A DNA stretch of 64,000 bases, from NCBI GenBank assembly GCA_002337455.1, contig DDGC01000021.1, positions 1 to 64,000 on the forward strand, given 5' to 3'. This DNA is from Rhizobiales bacterium UBA1912 (GTDB lineage Bacteria > Pseudomonadota > Alphaproteobacteria > Rhizobiales > Devosiaceae). Shown here in pieces: positions 8,780-17,113 of the stretch. Every line of letters starts with the position of its first letter. Positions within the stretch are counted from its first letter, which is position 1. Made by a program: the position numbers and the translations under genes. Below the pieces are notes generated by a model. The model searched no databases. It was not told where the DNA came from and saw only the letters and a list, made by a program, of their open reading frames with translations.

Positions 8780-9201
8780 CCACCGGACGTAACACCCTCC
8801 TGTTTGGCGCCGCGCTGGCCGTCGGCACAGTGGCGATTGCCGCCGACCACATCTCCAATCCGGTCGTCCGTGCCTCCAATCCTGTTGCGCAGAGCGAAGC
8901 GGGTACAGCGAGCCCCGCGGTCGCGCCCTGCGCGGCTGGAGCGCCAGTTGCTGCGGCCCCTTGCGCCGCTGGGGCTCCTGTTGCCGCTGCGCCTTGCGCC
9001 GCTGGAGCGCCGCTGGCCTCGGCCCCTCCGCCGCCTGCACCAATGCCCGAGGAGCCAGCGAGCCAGCTTGCTGCACCGCCTCCGCCGCCCGCGCCCATGC
9101 CGGAAGCCGAAGCGCCCGAGCCTGAACTGACCCCGCCGCCACCGCCTCCAGCCGCGATGCCGGAGGGGGAGACCGAAGCGCCCGATCTCGTGGTGAACTG
9201 A
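8776..9201 (+). CDS. Cys- and Pro-repeat protein, probably exported
   Basis: A 141-residue low-complexity protein. Residues 8-23 are hydrophobic and could be a signal peptide or anchor. Residues 51-83 are three 11-residue repeats of PCAAGAPVAAA, each with one Cys. Residues 84-131 contain three proline blocks of the form PPPPAPMPE. I do not recognise a family. It is coupled to the sulfur permease gene by ATGA and to the next gene by a 1-base overlap. A membrane-tethered, cysteine-bearing stalk next to a sulfur importer may bind sulfane sulfur or a metal, but this is inference only. Confidence 0.7.
   Translation: MTTGRNTLLFGAALAVGTVAIAADHISNPVVRASNPVAQSEAGTASPAVAPCAAGAPVAAAPCAAGAPVAAAPCAAGAPLASAPPPPAPMPEEPASQLAAPPPPPAPMPEAEAPEPELTPPPPPPAAMPEGETEAPDLVVN
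8926..9024 (+). repeat. Three 33-bp tandem repeats inside the Cys/Pro-repeat gene
   Basis: Three consecutive in-frame 33-base units encode PCAAGAPVAAA (the last varies). The copies differ mainly at third positions, so they have been kept at the protein level rather than duplicated recently. Confidence 0.8.
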
Positions 9202-9782
9202 TGAGTGATGCCCGCCAGCAGGCCCTGCACGAAATCGCCTTTTGCGAAAGCGTGCTCGCCAAGGGCGGGCTCACCGTTCTGACCGAAACCCTGCGCGATG
9301 CGCCGGATGTTTCGGTCTGGACGCACTATCCAAAAGACGACGTGTTCGATCCGGAGACCGGGGGGCAGTGGTTCTATCATTCACACCCGGCCGACGACCC
9401 TGATGGGGCACTCGAGCACGGTCATTTCCACTGTTTCGTGCGGCCGCAGGGCACCAGCGGCCCGATCCACCATCTGATCGCCATCGGCGTCGATCCCTAC
9501 GGCAAGCTCAAGCGACTGTTCACCGTCAACCAGTGGGTGGTGGGCGACGATTGGCTCGACGCCGAGCCCACCATTGCTCTGCTGGAAAAGTTCGACGTGC
9601 ACATGCCGCGCCCGTCCTATCTGGTCAATCGCTGGCTGACGGCGGTGCTGGCCGCTTATGACGATGAGATCCAGGCGCTGATCCACGAGCGTGACCGGAC
9701 GCTTGCTGCACACCGCCCCGAAGGCGATATCGCCGTGCGCGGTGACAAGGCTCTCGAAGTCACCTCAGAACTGCTGTTTTAG
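9201..9782 (+). CDS. DUF6969-like protein
   Basis: A 193-residue soluble protein with His-rich motifs FYHSHP and EHGHFHCFVR in the middle and an aromatic segment VNQWVVGDDW. I believe it belongs to the DUF6969 family, but this is from memory of the pattern. The clustered His and the Cys suggest metal binding. The ATG overlaps the previous gene's stop, so it is the last gene of the YeeE operon; a sulfur-related role is inferred from context only. Confidence 0.65.
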   Translation: MSDARQQALHEIAFCESVLAKGGLTVLTETLRDAPDVSVWTHYPKDDVFDPETGGQWFYHSHPADDPDGALEHGHFHCFVRPQGTSGPIHHLIAIGVDPYGKLKRLFTVNQWVVGDDWLDAEPTIALLEKFDVHMPRPSYLVNRWLTAVLAAYDDEIQALIHERDRTLAAHRPEGDIAVRGDKALEVTSELLF

Positions 9783-9824
9783 GGCCGTCCGAATTTTGGC
9801 GAAACTGCTTGCCGGTCTTTCCGT

Positions 9825-9917
9825 CGCTGCCCCGGCGAAAGCCAGGGTCCAGCAGCGCGAACCGATGCACCGGCGCTTGCAGCCGTTGTCATGGACCCCG
9901 GCTTTCGCCGGGGAAGC
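9825..9917. repeat. Inverted palindromic intergenic repeat
   Basis: Bases 9825-9851 (beginning CGCTGCCCCGGCGAAAGCC) and 9892-9917 are reverse complements with two mismatches, about 40 bases apart. This is another common Hyphomicrobiales intergenic element. It lies after the YeeE operon and could form a large hairpin that ends transcription. Confidence 0.7.
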
Positions 9918-10004
9918 GCAAAAGGAAAGGGCGCTTTCGTATTGCGGCTCCTAGCTGTCTCGATGTCGTCAAACAGCTACTTTTACCCTCGATCTTGCCA
10001 AATG

Positions 10005-10016
10005 GCATTAAAATGC
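10005..10016. promoter_or_regulatory. Likely operator of the Xre/RES module
   Basis: GCATT-AA-AATGC is a short perfect inverted repeat 26 bases before the antitoxin ATG, where autoregulating antitoxins usually bind. Confidence 0.4.
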
Positions 10017-10041
10017 TTATTTTACGCCAAGAGGTAAGATC

Positions 10042-10452
10042 ATGTTGCACGAACTGCCCAGAGCCGATGCCACGCCCGAGCGTCCCCAGATCACGGCGAC
10101 CGAAGCTGCCGCCATGGCGCGGACGGTTGTGAACCTGTTTGCCCGCTGGGACCTTACCGATGCCGAGGCGCGCGAAATCCTCGGTGGTCTCGCTGCCCGC
10201 ACCTATGCCCGCTGGAAAGCAGGTGAGGTGGGGCGCATCGATCGCGATCTGGCAACCCGCCTGTCGCTGCTCATGGGCATCCACAAGGGGCTGCGTTATC
10301 TCTTTACCGATCCGGCGCGCGGTTATGCCTGGGTCAAAAAGCCCAACACGGCGCTCGCTGGCCGCACCCCCGTCGATATCATGGCCGAAGGCTCCATTTT
10401 TGCGCTGGCCCGTATCCGCAGCTATCTCGACGCCGAGCGGGGCGGCTGGTGA
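10042..10452 (+). CDS. Xre/MbcA/ParS-family antitoxin
   Basis: A 136-residue DNA-binding antitoxin. The N-terminal part (about 15-75) is an Xre-like helix-turn-helix (LTDAEAREILGGLAARTYARWKAG). The C-terminal DUF2384/MbcA-ParS-Xre toxin-binding domain has GRTPVDIMAEGS and the ending RIRSYLDAERGGW, which is typical for antitoxins that plug the RES toxin active site. GAGG precedes the ATG. Overlaps the toxin gene by 4 bases (GTGA). Confidence 0.92.
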   Translation: MLHELPRADATPERPQITATEAAAMARTVVNLFARWDLTDAEAREILGGLAARTYARWKAGEVGRIDRDLATRLSLLMGIHKGLRYLFTDPARGYAWVKKPNTALAGRTPVDIMAEGSIFALARIRSYLDAERGGW

Positions 10453-11135
10453 GTGTTCCGGTTACCCGCGTTCAGTGGAGCCGGGCGTTTCGGATCATCC
10501 GCACCATCTATCCGCCCATCGACCTGTTTGAGGATATCGCCGACCCTGCCGATTGGGAGGCGCTGGCTTCGGCGGAGTCCAAGACCAATCCCCGCGTCTG
10601 GGAGCATCTGGGCCGGCTCGATCTTATTCCGCCGTCGCGCCGCGTGGCCGGGCAGGGGGCAAGCTGGCTGATGGCGCCTTTCGTTCATGTCAGCACCGAT
10701 AGGCCGGGCCGCTTTACCGACGGAACCTACGGCGTTTACAGCGCCGGCAGCAGCGAGGAGGTGGCCATTCGCGAAGTTGCCCATCATCATTCCATCGCCA
10801 TGGCGGCGACCGCTGAAGCACCGGGCTGGACCTCGCAATTCCGCGTGCTGGTCAACGCGCTCGATCTCGACCTGCACGATGTGCGCGAGCTCCCCGATTG
10901 CCACCGCCCGGACGATTACGGCCCGCCACAGGCACTCGCCAGAACGCTGCGCGCTTCAGCCAGCAATGGCGTAATCTACCGCAGCGTGCGTGCGCCGGGC
11001 GGCGAATGTGTCGGGATATTCTGGCCCGACCTCATGGGCATCCCGGTGCAGGGAGACCATTTCGATTTCCATTGGGACGGCACCTGCGTCGATCGTGTCC
11101 GCAACTGTGCCACCAGCGCAATTTTCGCCCTGTAA
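10449..11135 (+). CDS. RES-family NAD+ phosphorylase/hydrolase toxin
   Basis: A 228-residue RES-domain toxin. Characterised members (MbcT, RES) deplete NAD+ by hydrolysis or phosphorolysis. The conserved core is visible as PGRFTDGTYGVYSAGSSEEVAIREVAHHH, which supplies the Arg, Tyr and Glu of the active site. It starts with GTG at 10449 overlapping the antitoxin stop, so production is coupled to the antitoxin. The length is typical, and nothing suggests inactivation. Confidence 0.92.
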   Translation: MSVPVTRVQWSRAFRIIRTIYPPIDLFEDIADPADWEALASAESKTNPRVWEHLGRLDLIPPSRRVAGQGASWLMAPFVHVSTDRPGRFTDGTYGVYSAGSSEEVAIREVAHHHSIAMAATAEAPGWTSQFRVLVNALDLDLHDVRELPDCHRPDDYGPPQALARTLRASASNGVIYRSVRAPGGECVGIFWPDLMGIPVQGDHFDFHWDGTCVDRVRNCATSAIFAL

Positions 11136-11164
11136 TTATTGTCCCGGCAGGTCTATATCGGTGC

Positions 11165-11195
11165 TTGACCTTACCATGATGGGAAGCCTTAGCGT
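11165..11195 (+). promoter_or_regulatory. CueR-type copper promoter of copA
   Basis: A TTGACC -35 box (11165-11170) and a TAGCGT -10 box (11190-11195) are separated by 19 bases, the stretched spacing typical of MerR-family promoters. The spacer holds the dyad ACCTTACC-N6-GGAAGCCT. The copA ATG is 26 bases downstream. CueR is encoded at the end of this same operon. Confidence 0.8.
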
Positions 11196-11220
11196 GGCTT
11201 TACATTATCAAGGATAAGCC

Positions 11221-13716
11221 ATGAACGCTCCCGTTTCCCGCCAATCGGCCACGCTGACATTTCCAGTCGAAGGCATGAGCTGCGCGTCCTGCGTCACCCG
11301 CGTGGAGGCGGCTGCCGCCAGACTGCCAGGTGTTACCGAGGCGCACGCCAACTTTGCCAACGAAACACTGGCAATCAGTCCATCTCCCGATTTCGACGCC
11401 GCTGCCTTGCGCGCGGCGATCAAGGATGCCGGGTACGACCTGCAAGTTGCACGACTGGAGATCGGCATCGAAGGCATGACGTGCGCGTCCTGCGTCAAAC
11501 GAGTCGAAAACGCCCTGGCTGCAGCACCGGGTGTCGTTTCCGCTTCGGTCAATCTGGCTACGGAAAAGGCAACGCTCGACATTGTGGGTGGAGCGGCCGG
11601 TCTTTCTGAGGTGGAAGCGGCCATAAGAACCGCCGGATACACACCCCATCGTCTGTCGGACCGACAGGCGCAAACCCGCGAACAGGCAAAGGCCAACGAA
11701 ATCAGCGCACTCCAGCGCGACGTCGTCATCTCCGCGATCCTGACCTTGCCACTGTTCGTGCTGGAAATGGGCGGCCACCTCTATCAACCTTTTCACCACT
11801 GGCTGATGGGCGTCGTGCCGGCCAATTGGCTCTATCTGGCCTATTTCGTGCTGGCCAGCGCCGTGCTGTTCGGTCCGGGCCGCCGCTTTTTCATCAAGGG
11901 TGTACCCGCGCTTTTCCGGCGCGCGCCGGACATGAATTCGCTCGTGGCGCTGGGTGCGGGTGCCGCATACCTCTATTCGAGCGTTGTCACCTTTGCCCCG
12001 CAGCTTCTGCCCGAAACCTCGCGCAACATCTATTTCGAAGCGGCAGCGGTCATTGTTACGCTCATTCTTGTCGGCCGCCTGCTCGAAGCGCGCGCCAAGG
12101 GACGGACCAGCGACGCCATAAAGCGGCTGGTCGGATTGCAGGCGAAATCGGCCCGTGTGCTGCGCAATGGCGAGCCTGCTGAAATTGCACTCGATCAGGT
12201 CGTGGTTGGCGATGTCGTCGTGATCCGTCCGGGCGAAAAAATCCCGGTCGACGGGACGGTGACCGATGGCACTTCCTTTGTCGATGAGGCGATGATTTCG
12301 GGCGAGCCCGTGCCTGTTGCGAAAGCGCAAGGCGACACCGTGATCGGCGGCACCATCAACACCACCGGCAGCTTCCGGTTCGAAGTCACCAAGATCGGCG
12401 GGGATACGATGCTCGCCCAGATCATCAAGTTGGTCGAACAGGCGCAGGGCTCCAAGCTGCCCATCCAGGCGCTGGTCGATCGGGTGACCGCGTGGTTCGT
12501 TCCGGCCGTCATGGCAATCGCGGCGCTGACATTTGTCATCTGGGCCATTTTCGGTCCCGATCCCGCTTACACCTTCGCGCTCGTCAATGCCGTCGCGGTG
12601 CTCATCATTGCCTGCCCGTGCGCCATGGGGCTGGCCACGCCGACCTCGATCATGGTCGGAACGGGCAGGGCGGCTGAACTGGGCGTGCTGTTCCGCAAGG
12701 GCGAAGCGCTGCAGCTTCTCCATTCGGTTGGAATCGTCGCTTTCGACAAGACCGGAACGCTCACCAGGGGTGTGCCGGAGTTGACCGACCTGATCGTGTC
12801 CGACGGGTTCGAGGAGGAAGACGTGCTCTCGCTCATCGCTTCGGTTGAGGCTAACTCCGAACATCCGATCGCCCAGGCCATTGTTACGGCAGCCCGCCAC
12901 CGGGATTTGACCTTGCCCGACATCGCGGAGTTCGACTCGGTACCCGGTTTCGGCGTTACCGCGAGCGCATCGGGTCGGAAGGTCGAGATCGGCGCAGACC
13001 GTTATATGGAACGCCTCGGTATCGATGTGGGTGCATTCGCGCCTGACATCGAAAGGCTGGGCCGCGAGGGCAAAAGCCCGCTTTTCACCGCCATCGACGG
13101 CAGGCTGGCCGCCATTGTCGCCGTGGCAGATCCCATCAAATCGACAAGCGCTGAAACGATTGCCCAACTGCACGCAATGGGGCTGCAGGTCGCGATGATA
13201 ACCGGCGACAATGCGCACACGGCAAAGGCCATAGCAGACCAGATCGGCATCGATCACGTGGTGGCCGAGGTGCTGCCCGAGGGCAAGGTCGCAGCCATTG
13301 AAGCGCTCAAGGCAGACGGCCGCAAGATCGCCTTCGTTGGCGATGGCATAAACGATGCCCCGGCACTGGCCGTCGCCGATGTGGGCATCGCCATTGGCAC
13401 GGGAACCGACGTGGCCATCGAAAGCGCCGGCGTGGTTCTGGTGGGGGGCGATGTGCGTGCCGCCGTGCGGGCCATCGCCATTTCCCGCGCCACGATGGGC
13501 AATATTCGGCAAAATCTCGGCTGGGCCTTTGGCTACAACGCGCTGTTGATCCCGGTTGCGGCCGGTGTGCTGTTTCCGGCTTTCGGCATTCTGCTTTCGC
13601 CCATGCTGGCGGCGGGCGCCATGGCGCTCTCCAGCGTCTGCGTGGTCACCAACGCCCTGCGTCTGCGGAGGTATCAGCCCCCGCTTGCGCAAAAAGACAG
13701 GAGCCCCAACCCATGA
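11221..13716 (+). CDS. copA: Copper-exporting P-type ATPase
   Basis: An 831-residue P1B-1 ATPase that pumps Cu(I) from the cytosol to the periplasm. Two N-terminal heavy-metal-associated domains carry GMSCASC (Cys21/Cys24) and GMTCASC (Cys88/Cys91). The membrane metal site is CPC at residues 465-467. The phosphorylated Asp is D509 in DKTGTLT, SEHPIAQAI is the HP motif of the nucleotide domain, and GDGINDAP begins at residue 707. All catalytic motifs are intact. It is preceded by a CueR-type promoter and overlaps cueR by 4 bases. Confidence 0.96.
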   Translation: MNAPVSRQSATLTFPVEGMSCASCVTRVEAAAARLPGVTEAHANFANETLAISPSPDFDAAALRAAIKDAGYDLQVARLEIGIEGMTCASCVKRVENALAAAPGVVSASVNLATEKATLDIVGGAAGLSEVEAAIRTAGYTPHRLSDRQAQTREQAKANEISALQRDVVISAILTLPLFVLEMGGHLYQPFHHWLMGVVPANWLYLAYFVLASAVLFGPGRRFFIKGVPALFRRAPDMNSLVALGAGAAYLYSSVVTFAPQLLPETSRNIYFEAAAVIVTLILVGRLLEARAKGRTSDAIKRLVGLQAKSARVLRNGEPAEIALDQVVVGDVVVIRPGEKIPVDGTVTDGTSFVDEAMISGEPVPVAKAQGDTVIGGTINTTGSFRFEVTKIGGDTMLAQIIKLVEQAQGSKLPIQALVDRVTAWFVPAVMAIAALTFVIWAIFGPDPAYTFALVNAVAVLIIACPCAMGLATPTSIMVGTGRAAELGVLFRKGEALQLLHSVGIVAFDKTGTLTRGVPELTDLIVSDGFEEEDVLSLIASVEANSEHPIAQAIVTAARHRDLTLPDIAEFDSVPGFGVTASASGRKVEIGADRYMERLGIDVGAFAPDIERLGREGKSPLFTAIDGRLAAIVAVADPIKSTSAETIAQLHAMGLQVAMITGDNAHTAKAIADQIGIDHVVAEVLPEGKVAAIEALKADGRKIAFVGDGINDAPALAVADVGIAIGTGTDVAIESAGVVLVGGDVRAAVRAIAISRATMGNIRQNLGWAFGYNALLIPVAAGVLFPAFGILLSPMLAAGAMALSSVCVVTNALRLRRYQPPLAQKDRSPNP

Positions 13717-14108
13717 ACATCGGACAGGCTGCAAAAGCGTCAGGCGTAACGGCCAAGATGATCCGCTACTATGAAACCATCGGTCTCATCACCCCCGCCG
13801 ACCGGACCGAGAGCAATTATCGCGTTTACGGGACCGACGATGTCCATACGCTGCGCTTTATCAAGCGCGCGCGGACACTGGGCTTCTCCATGGATGAAAC
13901 CTCAGCGCTTCTCGGCCTGTGGCAGGACAAGTCCCGGGCCAGCGCCGACGTCAAACGCATTGCCACCGACCATATCACCGAGCTCGAGCACAAGATCACC
14001 GAGCTTCAGGAAATGGCCGATACGCTCAAACATCTCGTCCATTGCTGCTCGGGCGACGACCGCCCCAACTGCCCCATCCTGACGCAACTCGCCGGCGCGG
14101 ATACCTGA
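13713..14108 (+). CDS. cueR: Cu(I)-responsive MerR-family regulator
   Basis: A 131-residue regulator. An N-terminal winged helix (NIGQAAKASGVTAKMIRYYE) is followed by a dimerising coiled coil (about 80-108) and a metal loop with Cys112 and Cys120 (CSGDDRPNC), the Cu(I)-binding pair that defines CueR. It is coupled to copA, so pump and sensor form an autoregulated operon. Confidence 0.94.
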   Translation: MNIGQAAKASGVTAKMIRYYETIGLITPADRTESNYRVYGTDDVHTLRFIKRARTLGFSMDETSALLGLWQDKSRASADVKRIATDHITELEHKITELQEMADTLKHLVHCCSGDDRPNCPILTQLAGADT

Positions 14109-14217
14109 AAGAGGTAGATGATAACTTTACATTATCAAAAATCGTGAAATTAAGAAACTTTTCCTCTGTCATTGCCGGGTGTCTAATCGTATGGGTTCAA
14201 AGGGGAGAATAAATCTG

Positions 14218-15225
14218 ATGAAAAATAGTTATCGCGCCATAGGCACAATATGCTTGGCAGCCGCGGTTTCGGCTGGCCTCGCGACTGCGGCGTCCGCCCA
14301 AACCTGGCGTATGTCCACCAAGCTGCCGTCGGAGTCGTTCGAGGGCCAGCTGCATGAAGTTTTCGCCGAGCGCGTCAGCGAGTACACGAACGGCGAAGTC
14401 TCTATTCAGATCTATCCGTCCGAGCAACTTGGCGATGCACAGACCGTTCTCGAACAGGTCAGTTCCGGCATCATCGACATTTTTACCGATGACGTGACCT
14501 ACCTCGACAAGTTCGATCCCAGCGTATCGTGGATTTCGGCGCCCTTCCTGTTCGACGACCGTGAACACTGGGCCTGCTTTCTCAAGACCGATTATTTCCA
14601 GTCGATCCTCGACGGAGTTGCCGAACGCGACAACATTACCGTCATCGGCGACGTCGGTCCGTTCACGCGCGGCTTCCGCGTGCTCGTCACCAAAGATGAA
14701 GTGAGCAGCTTTGAAGATGTCCAGGATCTCAAACTGCGTCTTTGGGACAACCAGCTTATCGTCGACATCTGGACGGCGCTCGGCACCGACCCGCTCGTCA
14801 TGGCCTGGACCGATGTTTACCAGTCGCTCCAGACCGGTATCGTAGAGGCGGTCACCTCGCCCGCGTCGCTCGTTGAATCGATGAAGTTCTACGAACCGGC
14901 ACCGTACATCGTGCGCACCGACGAGTTCAATCAGGCCAACGTCTACATGATCAACAAGGACAGCTGGGACGGCATCTCGGCCGAGGCGCAGGAAGGCGTC
15001 CTTCGGGCCTATTACGAGGTCTCGGACATGGCTACCGCGGGAATTGACGCGGCGTTCGAAGATTCGCTCGAGATCATGGAAGCGCAAGGCGCGACGTACG
15101 GGTTGTTCGATACGGCACCCTTGATCGAAGCCGCTTCGTCCATCTACCGCGACCGGGAGGCCAGCGGCGACATGCCGACCGGCTTCCTTGCCGAGGTCGA
15201 TGCCGCGCGCAACGCCTGCCTGTAA
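14218..15225 (+). CDS. TRAP transporter substrate-binding protein, DctP family
   Basis: A 335-residue periplasmic binding protein with a signal peptide (about 1-27, ASAQTW). I chose the ATG at 14218 because AGGGGAG lies 10 bases before it; the longer frame from 14179 adds residues outside the family. DctP features include YPSEQLGDAQTVLEQVSSG near the start and LRLWDNQLIVDIWTALGTDPL in the ligand region. Most TRAP ligands are carboxylates bound by a conserved Arg. The ligand cannot be read from sequence; the downstream genes suggest an organic acid, amide or amino-alcohol derivative. First gene of an eleven-gene run. Confidence 0.92.
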   Translation: MKNSYRAIGTICLAAAVSAGLATAASAQTWRMSTKLPSESFEGQLHEVFAERVSEYTNGEVSIQIYPSEQLGDAQTVLEQVSSGIIDIFTDDVTYLDKFDPSVSWISAPFLFDDREHWACFLKTDYFQSILDGVAERDNITVIGDVGPFTRGFRVLVTKDEVSSFEDVQDLKLRLWDNQLIVDIWTALGTDPLVMAWTDVYQSLQTGIVEAVTSPASLVESMKFYEPAPYIVRTDEFNQANVYMINKDSWDGISAEAQEGVLRAYYEVSDMATAGIDAAFEDSLEIMEAQGATYGLFDTAPLIEAASSIYRDREASGDMPTGFLAEVDAARNACL

Positions 15226-15237
15226 CATGTGTCAAGC

Positions 15238-15259
15238 GGGCCGCGCATGCGCGCGGCCC
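15238..15259 (+). terminator. Intra-operon GC hairpin between TRAP genes
   Basis: Stem GGGCCGCGC / GCGCGGCCC with a 4-base loop, directly after the binding-protein stop. There is no T-run. Such hairpins usually protect the 3' end of the abundant binding-protein message and lower expression of the permease genes. Confidence 0.55.
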
Positions 15260-15282
15260 CTTACCCCCGAAAGGCAGCGCAC

Positions 15283-15804
15283 ATGAATTCCTCTCTCAAG
15301 GCCGCCGAACGCATCCTCGATCTTGTCGCCAGGGTTTTTGAATGGACCTGCATCGGCGTTCTGGCGGTCATGTTGACCATCAACGCCGGCAATATTGCGT
15401 CCCGTGCCGTGCTCGACCAACCGCTCAACTGGGTATGGCCCTGGACTATGGTGCTGTTCCTATGGTGGGTGATGCTGGCGTTCTACCCGCTCTATCGGCG
15501 CCGCAAAGACGTTTCCATCTATATCGTGCTCAAGTTCCTCGGCCCGATGGCCCGCCGGGTGTTGGGCGTGTTCGTCCATCTTGCGATCCTCGCTGCCGCC
15601 GGTCTGCTGCTCTATACGATCCCCGAACGGCTGGCCTCGTCGCGCGGGCTGATAGAAATCGTCGCCCTGCCGCGTGAAGTCCTTATCTATCCGCTGCTGT
15701 TTTCGAGCCTGCCGATCTTCCTTGACGCCTTGGTGGCCCTCATTGCCATCGCGGCCGGAAAGGAAGAGTACACGCCCTTCGGAATGATCGAGGTGGCAGA
15801 ATGA
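15283..15804 (+). CDS. TRAP transporter small permease, DctQ family
   Basis: A 173-residue protein with four hydrophobic segments. The WVWPWTMVLFLWWVMLAF stretch and the following YRRRKDVS match the DctQ pattern. The ATG at 15283 has GAAAGG about 8 bases upstream; the longer frame from 15229 starts inside the preceding hairpin and is unlikely. It overlaps the large permease gene by 4 bases. Confidence 0.9.
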   Translation: MNSSLKAAERILDLVARVFEWTCIGVLAVMLTINAGNIASRAVLDQPLNWVWPWTMVLFLWWVMLAFYPLYRRRKDVSIYIVLKFLGPMARRVLGVFVHLAILAAAGLLLYTIPERLASSRGLIEIVALPREVLIYPLLFSSLPIFLDALVALIAIAAGKEEYTPFGMIEVAE

Positions 15805-17084
15805 CCGGCCTTCTCGTCCTTGGCGTTTTCATGGCGCTGGCATTTCTGTCCGTGCCGATCCTCACCTCGATCATCATCGCCTCGGCGGCGGGCGTCGTTG
15901 CGCTCGGGTTCACCGATCGGCTGGGCATCGTTTCCCAGCAGATGCTCGACGGCATCAATTCGCCGGCGTTGCTATCGGTGCCCTTCTTCATCCTTGCGGG
16001 GAACCTTCTCAACGGCTGCAAGCTGACCGACCGCATTTTCCGCTTCGCCAATAACCTTGTCGGTCACATCCGGGGCGGGCTGGCCCAGGTCAATATCCTC
16101 GCCTCGCTGCTTTTCGGCGGCATTTCGGGGGCCGCGGTTGCAGATTGCGCCGCGCTGGGCACTGTCGAGGTCAAGGCGATGCGCGAGCGCGGATATCCGG
16201 CCGATTTCGCGGCTGCTGTCACGGCCGCGTCGTCCATCGTCGGGCCGATTTTTCCGCCGTCCATTCCGCTCTTGATCTATGCCTTTGTTTCCAACGCGTC
16301 AGTCGGGCGTCTCTTTCTCGCCGGCATCATGCCCGCGCTGCTCCTCGTCGCGGTGTTGATGATCTATGTCTATATCGTCTCTGTGCGCCGGAACTTCCCC
16401 AGGGAGAAACGCGCCAGATTCGGGGAGGTGGCCCGGAGCGCCGTCGATGGGTTCCTGACGCTGCTGGCGCCCGGCATCATCCTCGGCGCCATGCTGACCG
16501 GGTTCACCACTGCGTCCGAAGCGGGTGTCCTGGCGTGCATCTATGCCCTGGGGCTCGGCCTCTACTACCGCACGCTCAATCTCGACGTACTTGTCACAGC
16601 GTTCCGCGACACGGCCTACCTTTCGACCATCGCGCTTTTGATGATCGGGTTCTCGGCGACCGTCGGGTGGATCATGGCCTTCGATCTCGTGCCCCAGCAA
16701 CTTGCCGATTTCATCCTCGGCAATATCGACAGCAAATGGGTATTCATCCTCGTCTACCTGCTGTTCCTCATCGTCCTTGGCTGCGTTTTCGACGCGACAG
16801 CGGCACTCATTATCCTGGTGCCGATCATGCTGCCGATTGTCGATGGCTTCGGCATCGACCGTGTGCACTTCGGCATCTTTACGGTGCTGACGCTGATGGT
16901 GGGGATTCTGACGCCACCCGTCGGGATCGCGCTCTACATCATGATGGATATCGCCAAACTGCCATTCGAAAAGGTCGCGCGCGCCACAATTCCGTTCCTG
17001 CTGCCCATCGTCATCGCGATCTTGTTGATCGCTTTCGTGCCGCAGATTTCCCTGTTCCTGCCCAACCTCGTTTACGGCGGATAA
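15801..17084 (+). CDS. TRAP transporter large permease, DctM family
   Basis: A 427-residue, roughly 12-helix sodium-coupled permease. Family motifs are AGNLLNGCKLTDR, FGGISGAAVADCAALG, IVGPIFPPSIPLLIYA and GILTPPVGIALY. The length is standard. Together with the preceding two genes it makes a complete three-component TRAP system. Confidence 0.95.
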   Translation: MTGLLVLGVFMALAFLSVPILTSIIIASAAGVVALGFTDRLGIVSQQMLDGINSPALLSVPFFILAGNLLNGCKLTDRIFRFANNLVGHIRGGLAQVNILASLLFGGISGAAVADCAALGTVEVKAMRERGYPADFAAAVTAASSIVGPIFPPSIPLLIYAFVSNASVGRLFLAGIMPALLLVAVLMIYVYIVSVRRNFPREKRARFGEVARSAVDGFLTLLAPGIILGAMLTGFTTASEAGVLACIYALGLGLYYRTLNLDVLVTAFRDTAYLSTIALLMIGFSATVGWIMAFDLVPQQLADFILGNIDSKWVFILVYLLFLIVLGCVFDATAALIILVPIMLPIVDGFGIDRVHFGIFTVLTLMVGILTPPVGIALYIMMDIAKLPFEKVARATIPFLLPIVIAILLIAFVPQISLFLPNLVYGG

Positions 17085-17113
17085 TAACCAACCACTACCC
17101 AATGGAGACCCCT

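Noticed and set aside
8926..9024. Short tandem units as a possible CRISPR array
   Set aside because: The units are in-frame, have no spacers and encode the PCAAGAPVAAA protein repeat.
11200..13734. An 844-codon open frame on the minus strand
   Set aside because: It lies fully antisense to copA, whose motifs are intact, and its translation is Arg/His/Gly-rich with no family features.
16145..17113. Long N-terminal extension of the carbon-nitrogen hydrolase frame
   Set aside because: It overlaps dctM in another frame and translates to Arg-rich nonsense; the nitrilase homology starts at 17114.
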